19,913 nt of DNA from Rhodobacterales bacterium CG2_30_65_12. GTDB taxonomy: Bacteria; Pseudomonadota; Alphaproteobacteria; Rhodobacterales; Rhodobacteraceae. The notes below the pieces were generated by a model. The model did not search any database. It was not told where the DNA came from and saw only the letters and a program-made list of their open reading frames with translations. The position numbers and the translations under genes are program-made. Below, piece after piece: positions 6,771-13,775 of the stretch. Numbering within the stretch: the first letter of the stretch is position 1; every line of letters starts with the position of its first letter. The stretch is taken from assembly GCA_001873585.1 (NCBI GenBank), contig MNZL01000142.1:15199-35111 (forward strand), read 5' to 3'.

Positions 6771-7117
6771 GGTGTGCTCCGGTTCAACCGCGCGACCGCG
6801 GCGAACGCCAGTGCCCCGGCGGCAATCGCGAGCGCTGTCGAAACGACGATGGCGAGCGCAACCGGTCCACCGTCGGATCCAAACCGCCCAAGGTGGCCGA
6901 CGATGCCCACACCCGCCGGCACGAACAGCAGAGATAGATGCCCGAGCAACCCCTGCGCGGTGGGTGCGGCGCGGGCATATAGCCGGGGAAACGCGAGGAA
7001 GGCGACAAGCAGAGCCGCCATGCCGAGCACCGGTCCCGGCAGTGTGAGTCCAAGGCTGCGCACCGCCGCCTCGCCGGCGAGTTGGAATGCGAGCAGGAGG
7101 GCGAGAGTCTGGATCAC
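6767..7117 (-). CDS. lrgA: LrgA/CidA-family (holin-like) membrane protein
   Basis: This is a 116-aa hydrophobic protein with four likely membrane segments. The family pattern is visible: an early FQLAGE segment, then LPGPVLGMAALL, and the LLFVPAGVGIVGHL stretch around residues 65-80. It is predicted to sit in the inner membrane and partner the LrgB protein encoded immediately downstream. I placed the start at the GTG at 7117 (VIQTLALL), which has GGAG about 8 nt upstream and gives the normal family length. An ATG farther upstream would add a polar, serine/threonine-rich extension that is not typical. Confidence in the family is high, in the start moderate. Confidence 0.88.
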   Translation of the reverse strand: MIQTLALLLAFQLAGEAAVRSLGLTLPGPVLGMAALLVAFLAFPRLYARAAPTAQGLLGHLSLLFVPAGVGIVGHLGRFGSDGGPVALAIVVSTALAIAAGALAFAAVARLNRSTP

Positions 7118-7347
7118 GTCGGTCTCCGCAGTTTCGGAAGCTGTCGATGGTAACGTGCGGACGCGCATGCGCAAGCGAAAGGGGAAGCCCGAACGCCACC
7201 GCTCGCATCCGCTGCACCGTCGGCCTTGTTCGGCAGACCCCGCACCGACGGCTTGTGCCTTGGCGTTGGCCTGCCAGGCACAGCGAATCAGGTGCGGCCA
7301 TGGGAGCGACATTGGCGGCCTTTGTGCGACGGGCTGACGCAGGCCTT

Positions 7348-7366
7348 CATTAACGCTTTATTAATG
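7348..7366. promoter_or_regulatory. AT-rich inverted repeat upstream of lipoprotein gene
   Basis: CATTAA and TTAATG are perfect 6-bp inverted arms around a 7-bp centre, about 22 bp before the lipoprotein start. This AT-rich patch in GC-rich DNA is where a promoter or operator would be expected. No protein can be named. Confidence 0.35.
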
Positions 7367-7387
7367 TCTTTTCACTTGGATACGCAC

Positions 7388-7696
7388 ATGCGGTTCCATG
7401 CCTTCCTGCCCTTCAGTCTGGCCCTTGTCGGTGCGCTCGCGGCCTGTGCAAGCCCCAGCCCGCGGATGATGTCGGGTGAACGTCACGATATCGAGATTGC
7501 CGGCACGGCGTTTACCGTTTTCCGCAAGGGTGAAGAGGTTGAGGTGTATCGCACCACCCCCGAACTGCTGCCGCGCATGAGCGAAGTGTTTGCCAAGGCC
7601 GAGCAGGCGATTCGGCAAACCACGGGCTGCGCGGTGGAAGACGGCTCGCTGGTGGGCGACGCGGCACTGATGAAAGCGCGGCTCAATTGCGGCTGA
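7388..7696 (+). CDS. Small putative lipoprotein
   Basis: A 102-aa protein begins with a short basic/hydrophobic signal sequence ending in a lipobox-like GALAAC, so cleavage and lipidation at Cys20 are likely. The mature part has RHDIEIAGTAFTVFRKGEEVEVYRT, of which the core TAFTVFRKG resembles a compact beta-rich module, then an alpha segment with two further cysteines (TTGCAVEDGS and the C-terminal RLNCG) that could pair in the periplasm. I do not recognise a named family. The ATG at 7388 has only a weak ribosome binding site (TTGGA); an in-frame ATG at 7364 would put eight polar residues in front of the signal peptide. It is divergent from lrgA with 270 bp between. Function unknown. Confidence 0.72.
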   Translation: MRFHAFLPFSLALVGALAACASPSPRMMSGERHDIEIAGTAFTVFRKGEEVEVYRTTPELLPRMSEVFAKAEQAIRQTTGCAVEDGSLVGDAALMKARLNCG

Positions 7697-7831
7697 GCGG
7701 TTTCGCCGCGCTGACGCGGGGCGCACCATCGGGGGGTTTCACCCCAGCCGTTCTGATTCGTGTGGAAGATTGTCGGTAGGTATTGACTCAGTCGACGCCC
7801 AAGGCATTGATATGCCTTGTAATGATCGACG

Positions 7832-8662
7832 ATGAATCAGTCCAACTTGCCCGGATACGCTCGAAGAATTCTTCGAGAGCCCCGATCAATACCGCGCTTT
7901 TGCCCCGAACCGTCGGTTTCTTCAAAGTCAACGTCTGCCGAAACCCGCTCTGCTCTGCCTTTTCTGAGGCCCCGGTCCTCTATGTCGCCAATCGCTCGAT
8001 GATGACCAGTAAGGTCAAAGGATCGGGCGAAAGCCGGAACTACACTTGTTCTGCGTGCGGTCAGCCCTTCCGGCTAAAGTCCAACACCGCCTTGGTCGAA
8101 GAGTATTCCCGGTTGCGGACTCTGCATAGGGGAACAAAACGAGAATACTGCCCCAATATCGAATGCACCTCCCATGGTGTGCCGGCGTCCTTGATGCCGT
8201 CCGCCTACTACACCCACGGAAAGACCCCGAAAGGTGATCCCCGGTATCAGTGCAAGTCATGCAAGCAGACTTTCTCGGTTGGATCGCCGACGCGGCGCCA
8301 ATCGGAGACCACGGAGAACACATTGATCCTGAAGCTACTGGTCAACGCGGTTGGTCTCCGCCGGATCATGGAGATCGCGGATATCCCGGCAAGTCGGCTC
8401 TATCACCGCATCGAGTTCCTGGCGGACCAATGCCGGGAAACGGCGGCGCACAAGGACCGCAGCCTGGCCCGAAAGCTCGAAGGCCGGAACATTGCGCTCT
8501 CCACTGACGTGCAGACCATCCTGGCGGATTGGCTCCGCGCCGATCGGATCCTGAATGTCCCGGTTCTGCACGCCGTGACAGTCGAGCGTGACAGCGGGTA
8601 TGTGGTTGCAGCCACGACGGACTATGACCCTGCCGCAGACCCCTGGGAAATCGAGGGCGAGA
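7832..8662 (+). pseudogene. Frameshifted, truncated double zinc-ribbon transposase-like gene
   Basis: The conserved reading passes through three frames. An ATG at 7832 gives MNQSNLPGY. The frame then shifts near 7858 to LEEFFESPDQYRAFAPNRRF, and an apparent extra base at 7920 shifts it to FKVNVCRNPLC and onward. The downstream part has two zinc ribbons, each C-x4-C ... C-x2-C (CRNPLC/CSAC and CPNIEC/CKSC, the second with HG and KTFS-like KQTFSVG). A helical segment with LLVNAVGLRRIMEIADI follows, resembling a helix-turn-helix, and then ALSTDVQTILADW, which could be the first acidic residue of a DDE catalytic domain. The layout is like IS1-type or other zinc-ribbon transposases, but I cannot name the family. 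The IS21 element at 8663 cuts it; the last residues of the open frame (MSIGIQS) are encoded by the IS end. Without knowing homologs, the frameshift reading is inference from continuity. Confidence 0.6.
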
Positions 8663-8714
8663 TGTCAATCGGCATTCAAAGCTGACCCCCTATCGGCATC
8701 CAATATTGACCCCC
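8663..8714 (+). repeat. IS21 left end with two iterated repeats
   Basis: The terminal inverted repeat is 8663-8688. Inside it are two tandem-like copies, TCGGCATTCAAAGCTGACCC (from 8669) and TCGGCATCCAATATTGACCC (from 8693), each ending in CCCCC. Such repeated motifs at IS21 ends are known transposase-binding sites. Confidence 0.8.
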
Positions 8715-8792
8715 TTTTTGCTGAGCAGGCCGGGCGCTGCGTAGTCTTCATTTAACGCAGCAGTGGCGGGCCTGCGGTGTTTCGGATTGGCG

Positions 8793-9521
8793 TTAGGCGC
8801 GGTTTTTGAAGCGCCAGGTTTCGTTGCCGGTTTCGACGATTTCGCAGTGATGGGTGAGCCGGTCGAGCAGCGCGGTGGTCATCTTGGCGTCGCCGAACAC
8901 GCTGGGCCATTCATCGAATGCCAGGTTGGTTGTGACGATGATCGACGTGCGCTCGTAGAGTTTGCTGATCAGGTGGAACAGCAATTGGCCGCCGGTCTGG
9001 GCGAAGGGTAGATAGCCCAACTCATCCAGGATCAGGAAGTCGAGCCGCGAGATCAGATCGGCGGTGCGGCCCTGGCGTTCTGCGCGGGCTTCGGCATCAA
9101 GCTTGTTCACCAGGTCTACAACGTTGGAGAACCGGCCTCTGCGCCCGGCCCGGATGCAAGCGCGGGCGATGCTGACGGCGAGATGGGTTTTGCCGGTGCC
9201 TGTGCCGCCGATCAGCACGAGGTTGCGCTGGTGGTCCAGGAAGTCACCGGTGGCCAGGTCACGGATCAGCGTCTCGTTGACTTCGGCGGCCTCGAAGTCG
9301 AACTCTTCCAGTTCCTTGGCGAGCGGCAGCTTGGCGATGGTCATCTGGTATTTGACCGAGCGTGCCTGCTTCTCCCTGATCTCGGCGATCAGCAAATCGC
9401 CGATGATCTGTTGCGGTTCGTGCTGGCGTTTGACGGCGGTGGTCAGCACCTCGTCATAGGCGGCCCTCATTCCGTAAAGCCTCAGCTTTCCCATCGCGTC
9501 CATCACGTCGGATCGTTCCAT
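8793..9521 (-). CDS. istB: IS21 helper ATPase IstB
   Basis: IstB is the AAA+ ATPase that assembles on target DNA and helps the IstA transposase integrate. The 242-aa protein is full length for the family. Residues 105-112 (GGTGTGKT) form the Walker A site and 162-168 (FLILDEL) the Walker B site, followed by GYLPF, a family signature. VTTNLAFDEWPSVFGD near 196-211 includes the sensor-1 region. The ATG at 9521 has GAGGAG 10 nt upstream and overlaps the istA reading frame, which runs to 9454, as is usual for IS21. No lesion is visible, so it is probably still functional, unlike istA. Confidence 0.95.
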   Translation of the reverse strand: MERSDVMDAMGKLRLYGMRAAYDEVLTTAVKRQHEPQQIIGDLLIAEIREKQARSVKYQMTIAKLPLAKELEEFDFEAAEVNETLIRDLATGDFLDHQRNLVLIGGTGTGKTHLAVSIARACIRAGRRGRFSNVVDLVNKLDAEARAERQGRTADLISRLDFLILDELGYLPFAQTGGQLLFHLISKLYERTSIIVTTNLAFDEWPSVFGDAKMTTALLDRLTHHCEIVETGNETWRFKNRA

Positions 9522-11056
9522 TCTGTGTTCTCCTCAGGCTGTCATATCGGGTGCAGTCGGCAATGGGCTCGCAGGCCAGCTTCAGCGCATCCGGGGTGGT
9601 GATGGTCAGGGGGGGCGGCGGTTCACGGTGCCGGGCCAGGATGTTCAGGACAACACCTGCGGAATGGACATTGTGCGACAGGGCTTCGGCACAAGCGGCC
9701 TCGACCGCCTCAAGGCCATCGGTCAGCACCGTGCTCAGGATGTCGACCATCTGCCGGTCGCCACCCGGCTGACGTTCCAGCTTGCGCCACACGCGGCGGA
9801 TCGGCATCGGCAGTTCCCATTCCTTGAAGGGTGCCCCATTGCGCAAGGCGCCGGGTTTGCGGGCCAGAACAGGTATGTAATGCAGGGGGTTGAAGATCGT
9901 TTTGTCACGTCCGAAGGCACGCTCGTGTTGCCCGACAATCCGGCCATCCTGCCAACATTCCAGCCGGTCGGCATACGCCCTGATCTCAACAGGCCGCCCC
10001 ACGGCACGGGCATCAACCGAGTATCGGTTCTTGTCGAAACGAACGAGGCAGGTCTTGGATACCGATGCCGGGACCGCATGGAACCCATCGAACGGGCCAA
10101 CGCAAGGAACAAGGCTCGGGCGCTCCTCTTCGAACACCTCCCAGATGGTCTTGTCGCGCAGCTCCGGGTGTTTGTTGGCTTTGGAGAACGCCAGGCACCG
10201 GTCTTCCAGCCAGGCGTTCAACTCAGCATAGGATTTGAACTTCGGACGCGGCACGAAGAACCGTCGCCGGATCACGCCGACCTGGTTCTCGACCTGCCCC
10301 TTCTCCCAGCCCGAGGCTGGCGTGCAGGGCCGTTCATTGAAGGCGCCATTGGTTCAAGCCCAATGGACGGCGGATCGACCAGTTAATGGCCGCGCATCTG
10401 CTGGAACCGCCGATTGTAGGCCCTGTCCTTGCCGACGAAGACCGCATCCACCGCGGTCTTCAGATTATCGTATATCCCCCGGGCGCAGGCACCGCCGAAG
10501 AACGCGAAAGCCTTGTCATGCGCGTCAAACACCATCTCCTGGGTCTCACGCGGATACGCCCGCACAAACGGCATCCGGCTGTGGCTCAAGCGGACATGCG
10601 CGACCTTGACGGTCGTGGTCACGCCATCGATCAAAACGATCTCATGGCTCCAGTCGAACTGATAGGCCTCGCCAGGATCGAAGCTCAGGGGCACATAGGC
10701 CGCCGCGGAGGCTTCCCGTGTCGCCTTCGACCAACTGGCTGCGTATCGGCGCACTGCATCATAGCTGCCGTCATAGCCGTGGTTGCGCAGTTCCTCGTAA
10801 ATCCGAACCAGCGTCAGGCGCTGACGTTTGGGCTGCCGGGCGTTCTCAGCCAGCATCTCGTCCAACTCGCACCGCCACGGATCGATCTTGGGTCGGGGCT
10901 GCGTGGACCGGTCGTAACTGAGTTCGTCGCACCCGACCGCACCACCTTGCGCACCGTGTTCCGCGATACCCTCAGTTCCCGGCAGATCTGCTTGATCGAC
11001 TTCCCCTGAATGAAATACGCCCCCCTGATCTTCGCTATCGTCTCCACGACCAACAT
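9454..11056 (-). pseudogene. istA: IS21 transposase IstA, broken by two lesions
   Basis: IstA is the DDE transposase of IS21. The N-terminal part (from the ATG at 11056) has the helix-turn-helix QICRELRVSRNTVRKVVRSG. A single G appears lost near 10925: the expected SGATELSYDRS is read as SGATNSVTT, and the correct frame resumes at SYDRSTQPRPK. The catalytic core then runs normally, with Asp in FDWSHEIV and Asp in YDNLKTAV, until CGHY-like RGH meets a TAA (10383-10385). Between 10326 and 10382 lies extra sequence with an inverted repeat CCATTGG/CCAATGG, and all three frames have stops. The frame resumes with CTPASGWEKGQVENQVG, holding the catalytic Glu. The core is therefore split between the second Asp and the Glu. 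The C-terminal part (10275-9454) is intact and overlaps istB. Confidence 0.9.
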
Positions 11057-11109
11057 CCCCAAATCGCTCCCTCAAATCCATCGAGGAAGCTTCTGAACAG
11101 AAATATCAG

Positions 11110-11171
11110 GGGGGTCACTTCTGGACGCCGATTACCCCAATAATAGGGTCAATTTTGCATGCCGGTTCACA
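11110..11171 (-). repeat. IS21 right end with iterated repeats
   Basis: On the complement, the outermost 26 bases (11146-11171) form the terminal inverted repeat, starting TGTGAACCGGCATGC. A second repeat, TCGGCGTCCAGAAGTGACCC and two more C, lies at 11110-11131. The spacing between the two (about 14 bp) is wider than at the left end (2 bp). Confidence 0.75.
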
Positions 11172-11550
11172 GCTCTTACCTTCCCAAATCCGGCGCGCCG
11201 GCACCGCCAAACAGGCGAGCCCACCTTTCGCTCGCCCAACGACCATAGAGCGGCGGCAATTCTGATCGGCAAGACGCGCACCGAATCGCACCTGGTGTTC
11301 CCAACTTGACAGATGGTTGCCGCGCTTCGGCGGGCTTTGGGGGCGGCGATCCGACCTCTGTGAAGTCGCGCTTTATTCCAGCCATGCCCGCATGCCATCG
11401 CAGCGGCGCGCCCAGCCCGGCCAGATCGCCGTGCCGTGCGGGCGGCCCGGCGATGCGCGGCGGCCTGCGGCCGCTGTTTCGCGCAGGGCGCTCGGGGCAA
11501 TCGCTCCCTTTCGGGTGGCTTTCGGCGGGTGGGGAACCCTAGGCCACGGC
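11172..11550. other. Gene-free stretch right of the IS, probable debris
   Basis: No well-supported gene lies in these 379 bp. The best candidate is a 69-codon minus-strand frame at 11176-11385, starting MAGIKRDFTEVGSPPPKPAE and containing CASC. It is less arginine-rich than typical shadow frames and has a balanced composition, but no ribosome binding site I trust. It could be a decayed gene or part of another mobile element. I could not find the missing 3' half of the zinc-ribbon gene here. The last 150 bp are GC-rich with GCGGCC-type repeats and show nothing else. Confidence 0.35.
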
Positions 11551-12360
11551 TCAGAGCCCCAGCACGTCGATCATGCTGTAGCTGCCGGGCTTGCGGCCGA
11601 TCCCCCAGAGCGCAGCCTTGAGCGCGCCACGGGCGAAGATGGCGCGGTCGGTGGCGACGTGGCGCAGCACCACCCGCTCGCCAAGGCCGGCAAAGATCAC
11701 GTCATGCTCGCCAACGATGTCGCCACCCCGGATCGAGGAAAAACCGATGTGGCCATCAACGCGCGCGCCGGTTACGCCATCGCGGCCACGGTCGGCCACT
11801 CGGGCAAGCTGCACGCCCCGGCCTTCGGCGGCGGCCTCGCCCAGCATCAGGGCGGTGCCGGAGGGGGCATCGACCTTGTGTTTGTGGTGCGCCTCCACGA
11901 TCTCGATATCGAAGCTTTCATCAAGCGCCTGCGCCACCTTTTTCGCCAATTGCACCAGCAGGTTCACGCCCAGGCTCATATTGCCGGCGCGGATGATCGT
12001 GGCATGGCGCGCGGCGGCATCGAGCTTGGCGAGATCGTCTTCGCTGAGCCCGGTGGTGCCGATCACATGCACGGCACGGGCTTGTGCGGCAATGGCGGCA
12101 AGCGGCACGGTGGCGGCTGGCGCGGTAAAGTCGATCACCGCCTGCGCCTTCGCCATGGCTTCAAGCGGATCGTCGGTGACGGGCACGCCGAGGCCGGCGC
12201 CGCCCATCGCCTCGCCGATATCGCGGCCGATCCAATCGTGCCCCGGCCGCTCCAGCGCGCCCACGAGCCGGGCGGCGGGGCTTTCGTTCACCAGTTGCAC
12301 CAGCATCCGGCCCATCCGGCCCGATGCCCCGTTAACCACGATCCCGGGCAGTTCGCTCAT
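11551..12360 (-). CDS. dapB: 4-hydroxy-tetrahydrodipicolinate reductase DapB
   Basis: DapB reduces 4-hydroxy-tetrahydrodipicolinate with NAD(P)H in the diaminopimelate/lysine pathway, in the cytoplasm. The 269-aa protein has the Rossmann motif GASGRMGRM at 11-19, IGTTGLSEDD at 100-109, and the catalytic signature EAHHKHKVDAPSGTAL at 157-171 (His158/159, Lys162). The C-terminal FARGALKAALW and GSYSMIDVLGL are standard. The ATG at 12360 has GGAGG 5 nt upstream; the adjacent ATG at 12363 would be only 2 nt from it. It diverges from rbfA over about 70 bp and is not in an operon with other lysine genes here. Confidence 0.97.
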   Translation of the reverse strand: MSELPGIVVNGASGRMGRMLVQLVNESPAARLVGALERPGHDWIGRDIGEAMGGAGLGVPVTDDPLEAMAKAQAVIDFTAPAATVPLAAIAAQARAVHVIGTTGLSEDDLAKLDAAARHATIIRAGNMSLGVNLLVQLAKKVAQALDESFDIEIVEAHHKHKVDAPSGTALMLGEAAAEGRGVQLARVADRGRDGVTGARVDGHIGFSSIRGGDIVGEHDVIFAGLGERVVLRHVATDRAIFARGALKAALWGIGRKPGSYSMIDVLGL

Positions 12361-12429
12361 CATGTCCTCCATCTTGCCCCCGTGGTAAGGCCTGTTGCGC
12401 GGGCACGCAATCGGGCATAAATGGGCGCC

Positions 12430-12840
12430 ATGGCAAAGAACCGCTTTCATCAGGGCGAAGGCCCCACGCAACGCCAGCTTCGCGTCGGCGAGCTGATCCG
12501 GCGTCGGCTGTCGGACGTGCTGATGCACGGCGATGTGCATGACCCCGATCTTAACCGGATGTCGATCACCGTGGGCGAAGTGCGGGTTTCGCCAGACCTC
12601 AAGATCGCCACGGCTTACGTGCTGCCGCTGGGCGGTGAGCACCGTGAAGAGGCGATCAAGGCACTGGCACGGCACAAGGGCGAGCTGCGGCACCTCGTTG
12701 GCAAGGCGATGAACCTGAAGTTCACCCCCGATCTGCGCTTCGTGATCGACGAGACCTTCGACCAGTTGGACGAAACTCGCCGGCTTTTTGCCGATGAGCA
12801 GGTGCGCCACGATATCGAGCACGACGACGAGGACGAGTGA
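12430..12840 (+). CDS. rbfA: 30S ribosome-binding factor RbfA
   Basis: RbfA binds the 30S subunit and assists 16S rRNA 5' end maturation, important in the cold. The 136-aa protein has the family pattern of the KH-like fold: QRQLRVGELIRRRLSDVL at the start, MSITVGEVRVSPDLKIATAYV in the middle (core EVRVSPDL), and LKFTPDLRFVIDETFDQLDE near the end, with an acidic C-terminal tail. I chose MAKNRFH (12430) since alphaproteobacterial RbfA proteins begin this way; an in-frame ATG at 12421 is possible and no clear ribosome binding site decides. The stop (12838-12840) overlaps the truB ATG by one base, so the two are translationally coupled. Confidence 0.96.
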   Translation: MAKNRFHQGEGPTQRQLRVGELIRRRLSDVLMHGDVHDPDLNRMSITVGEVRVSPDLKIATAYVLPLGGEHREEAIKALARHKGELRHLVGKAMNLKFTPDLRFVIDETFDQLDETRRLFADEQVRHDIEHDDEDE

Positions 12841-13745
12841 TGGCCAGGCGCAAGGGGCGGGATGTGCACGGCTGGCTGGTCGTGGACAAGCCCGCCGGCA
12901 TCAGTTCAAACGCGGTGGTCAACAAGGTGCGCTGGGCCTTCGATGCCAAGAAAGCAGGCCACGCCGGCACGCTGGATCCGCAAGCAACCGGCGTGCTTGC
13001 CGTGGCGCTGGGCGAGGCGACCAAAACCGTGCCTTACATCACCGACGCGCTCAAAGCCTACCGCTTCACGGTGCGGCTGGGTGCGGCGACCAATACCGAC
13101 GATGCCGAGGGCGAGGTGATCGCCGCCGCCGAGGCGCGGCCCTCGGATGATGAGATCGCCGAGGCGCTGAAAGCGTTCGAGGGCGATATCATGCAGGTGC
13201 CGCCAAAGTTTTCGGCGGTGAAGATTGATGGCGAGCGCGCTTACAAACTGGCGCGCGCGGGCGAGGACTTCGAGGTGAAAGCCCGGCCGCTCTACGTCGA
13301 CGAGATCGCGCTTGTCGCGCGGCCCGATCCTGATCATGCGGTGATCGAGATGGTCTGCGGCAAGGGCGGCTATGTGCGCGCGGTCGCCCGGGATCTTGGC
13401 GTGGCGCTGGGCTGCTTTGGCCATGTGGCCGAGCTGCGCCGGGTCTGGTCCGGCCCGTTCGAGGCTGACGAAGGCGTGAGCATGGAGCAGATCGAGGCGC
13501 TGGCGAAGAGCCCGGAGCTCGACGGTTACCTGCGCCCGGTCGAACAGGGGCTCGACGATCTGCCGGAACTGAAAGCCACCGCCGATGGCGCGATGCGCCT
13601 GCAGCATGGCAACCCCGGCATGGTGCTGGCGGCGGGCGACGTGGAGTATGGCGACGAGGCCTGGGCCAGTTACGAGGGCAAGGCTGTGGCGGTTGGCATC
13701 TACAAGGCTGGCGAGCTGCACCCGGCCCGCGTTTTCAACCAGTAG
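12840..13745 (+). CDS. truB: tRNA pseudouridine-55 synthase TruB
   Basis: TruB makes pseudouridine 55 in the T-loop of tRNAs. The 301-aa protein has the conserved N-terminal GWLVVDKPAGISS (11-23), the catalytic-loop motif GHAGTLDPQATGVL with Asp46, the YRFTVRLGAATNTDD region, VPPKFSAVKIDGERAYKLAR, and GGYVRAVARDLG. The C-terminal domain is of ordinary size. The ATG at 12840 has GAGGA about 6 nt upstream inside the rbfA end, and overlaps its stop (TGATG). A 6-bp stem loop sits after the stop, before convergent deoA 30 nt away. Confidence 0.97.
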   Translation: MARRKGRDVHGWLVVDKPAGISSNAVVNKVRWAFDAKKAGHAGTLDPQATGVLAVALGEATKTVPYITDALKAYRFTVRLGAATNTDDAEGEVIAAAEARPSDDEIAEALKAFEGDIMQVPPKFSAVKIDGERAYKLARAGEDFEVKARPLYVDEIALVARPDPDHAVIEMVCGKGGYVRAVARDLGVALGCFGHVAELRRVWSGPFEADEGVSMEQIEALAKSPELDGYLRPVEQGLDDLPELKATADGAMRLQHGNPGMVLAAGDVEYGDEAWASYEGKAVAVGIYKAGELHPARVFNQ

Positions 13746-13751
13746 CCCACG

Positions 13752-13768
13752 CGCCCGCCTGCCGGGCG
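13752..13768. terminator. Short hairpin between truB and deoA
   Basis: CGCCCG and CGGGCG form a 6-bp stem with a 5-nt loop in the 30-bp gap between two convergent genes. No T-run of note follows on either strand, so it is a weak terminator candidate only. Confidence 0.4.
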
Positions 13769-13775
13769 ACTTTGC

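Larger units (their letters stand above)
8663..11171 (-). mobile_element. IS21-family insertion sequence (degenerate)
   Basis: The element is about 2.5 kb, a normal IS21 size, with istA and istB both on the minus strand. The ends begin with TGT. The left end TGTCAATCGGCATTCAAAGC (continuing to 8688) matches the complement of 11146-11171 at 21 of 26 positions. Iterated internal repeats of the form TCGGCrTCCA...TGACCCCC lie at both ends, as is typical for IS21. The flanks (GGGCGAGA on the left, GCTCTTAC on the right) show no target duplication, so one side has probably been lost or rearranged. istA is broken, so the copy is unlikely to move unaided. It interrupts the zinc-ribbon gene on the left. 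Confidence 0.88.

Noticed and set aside
7783..8685. An intact 300-aa zinc-finger gene
   Set aside because: The start codon would be TTG with an unlikely N-terminus, other frames carry a better N-terminus, and the last seven residues come from the IS end.
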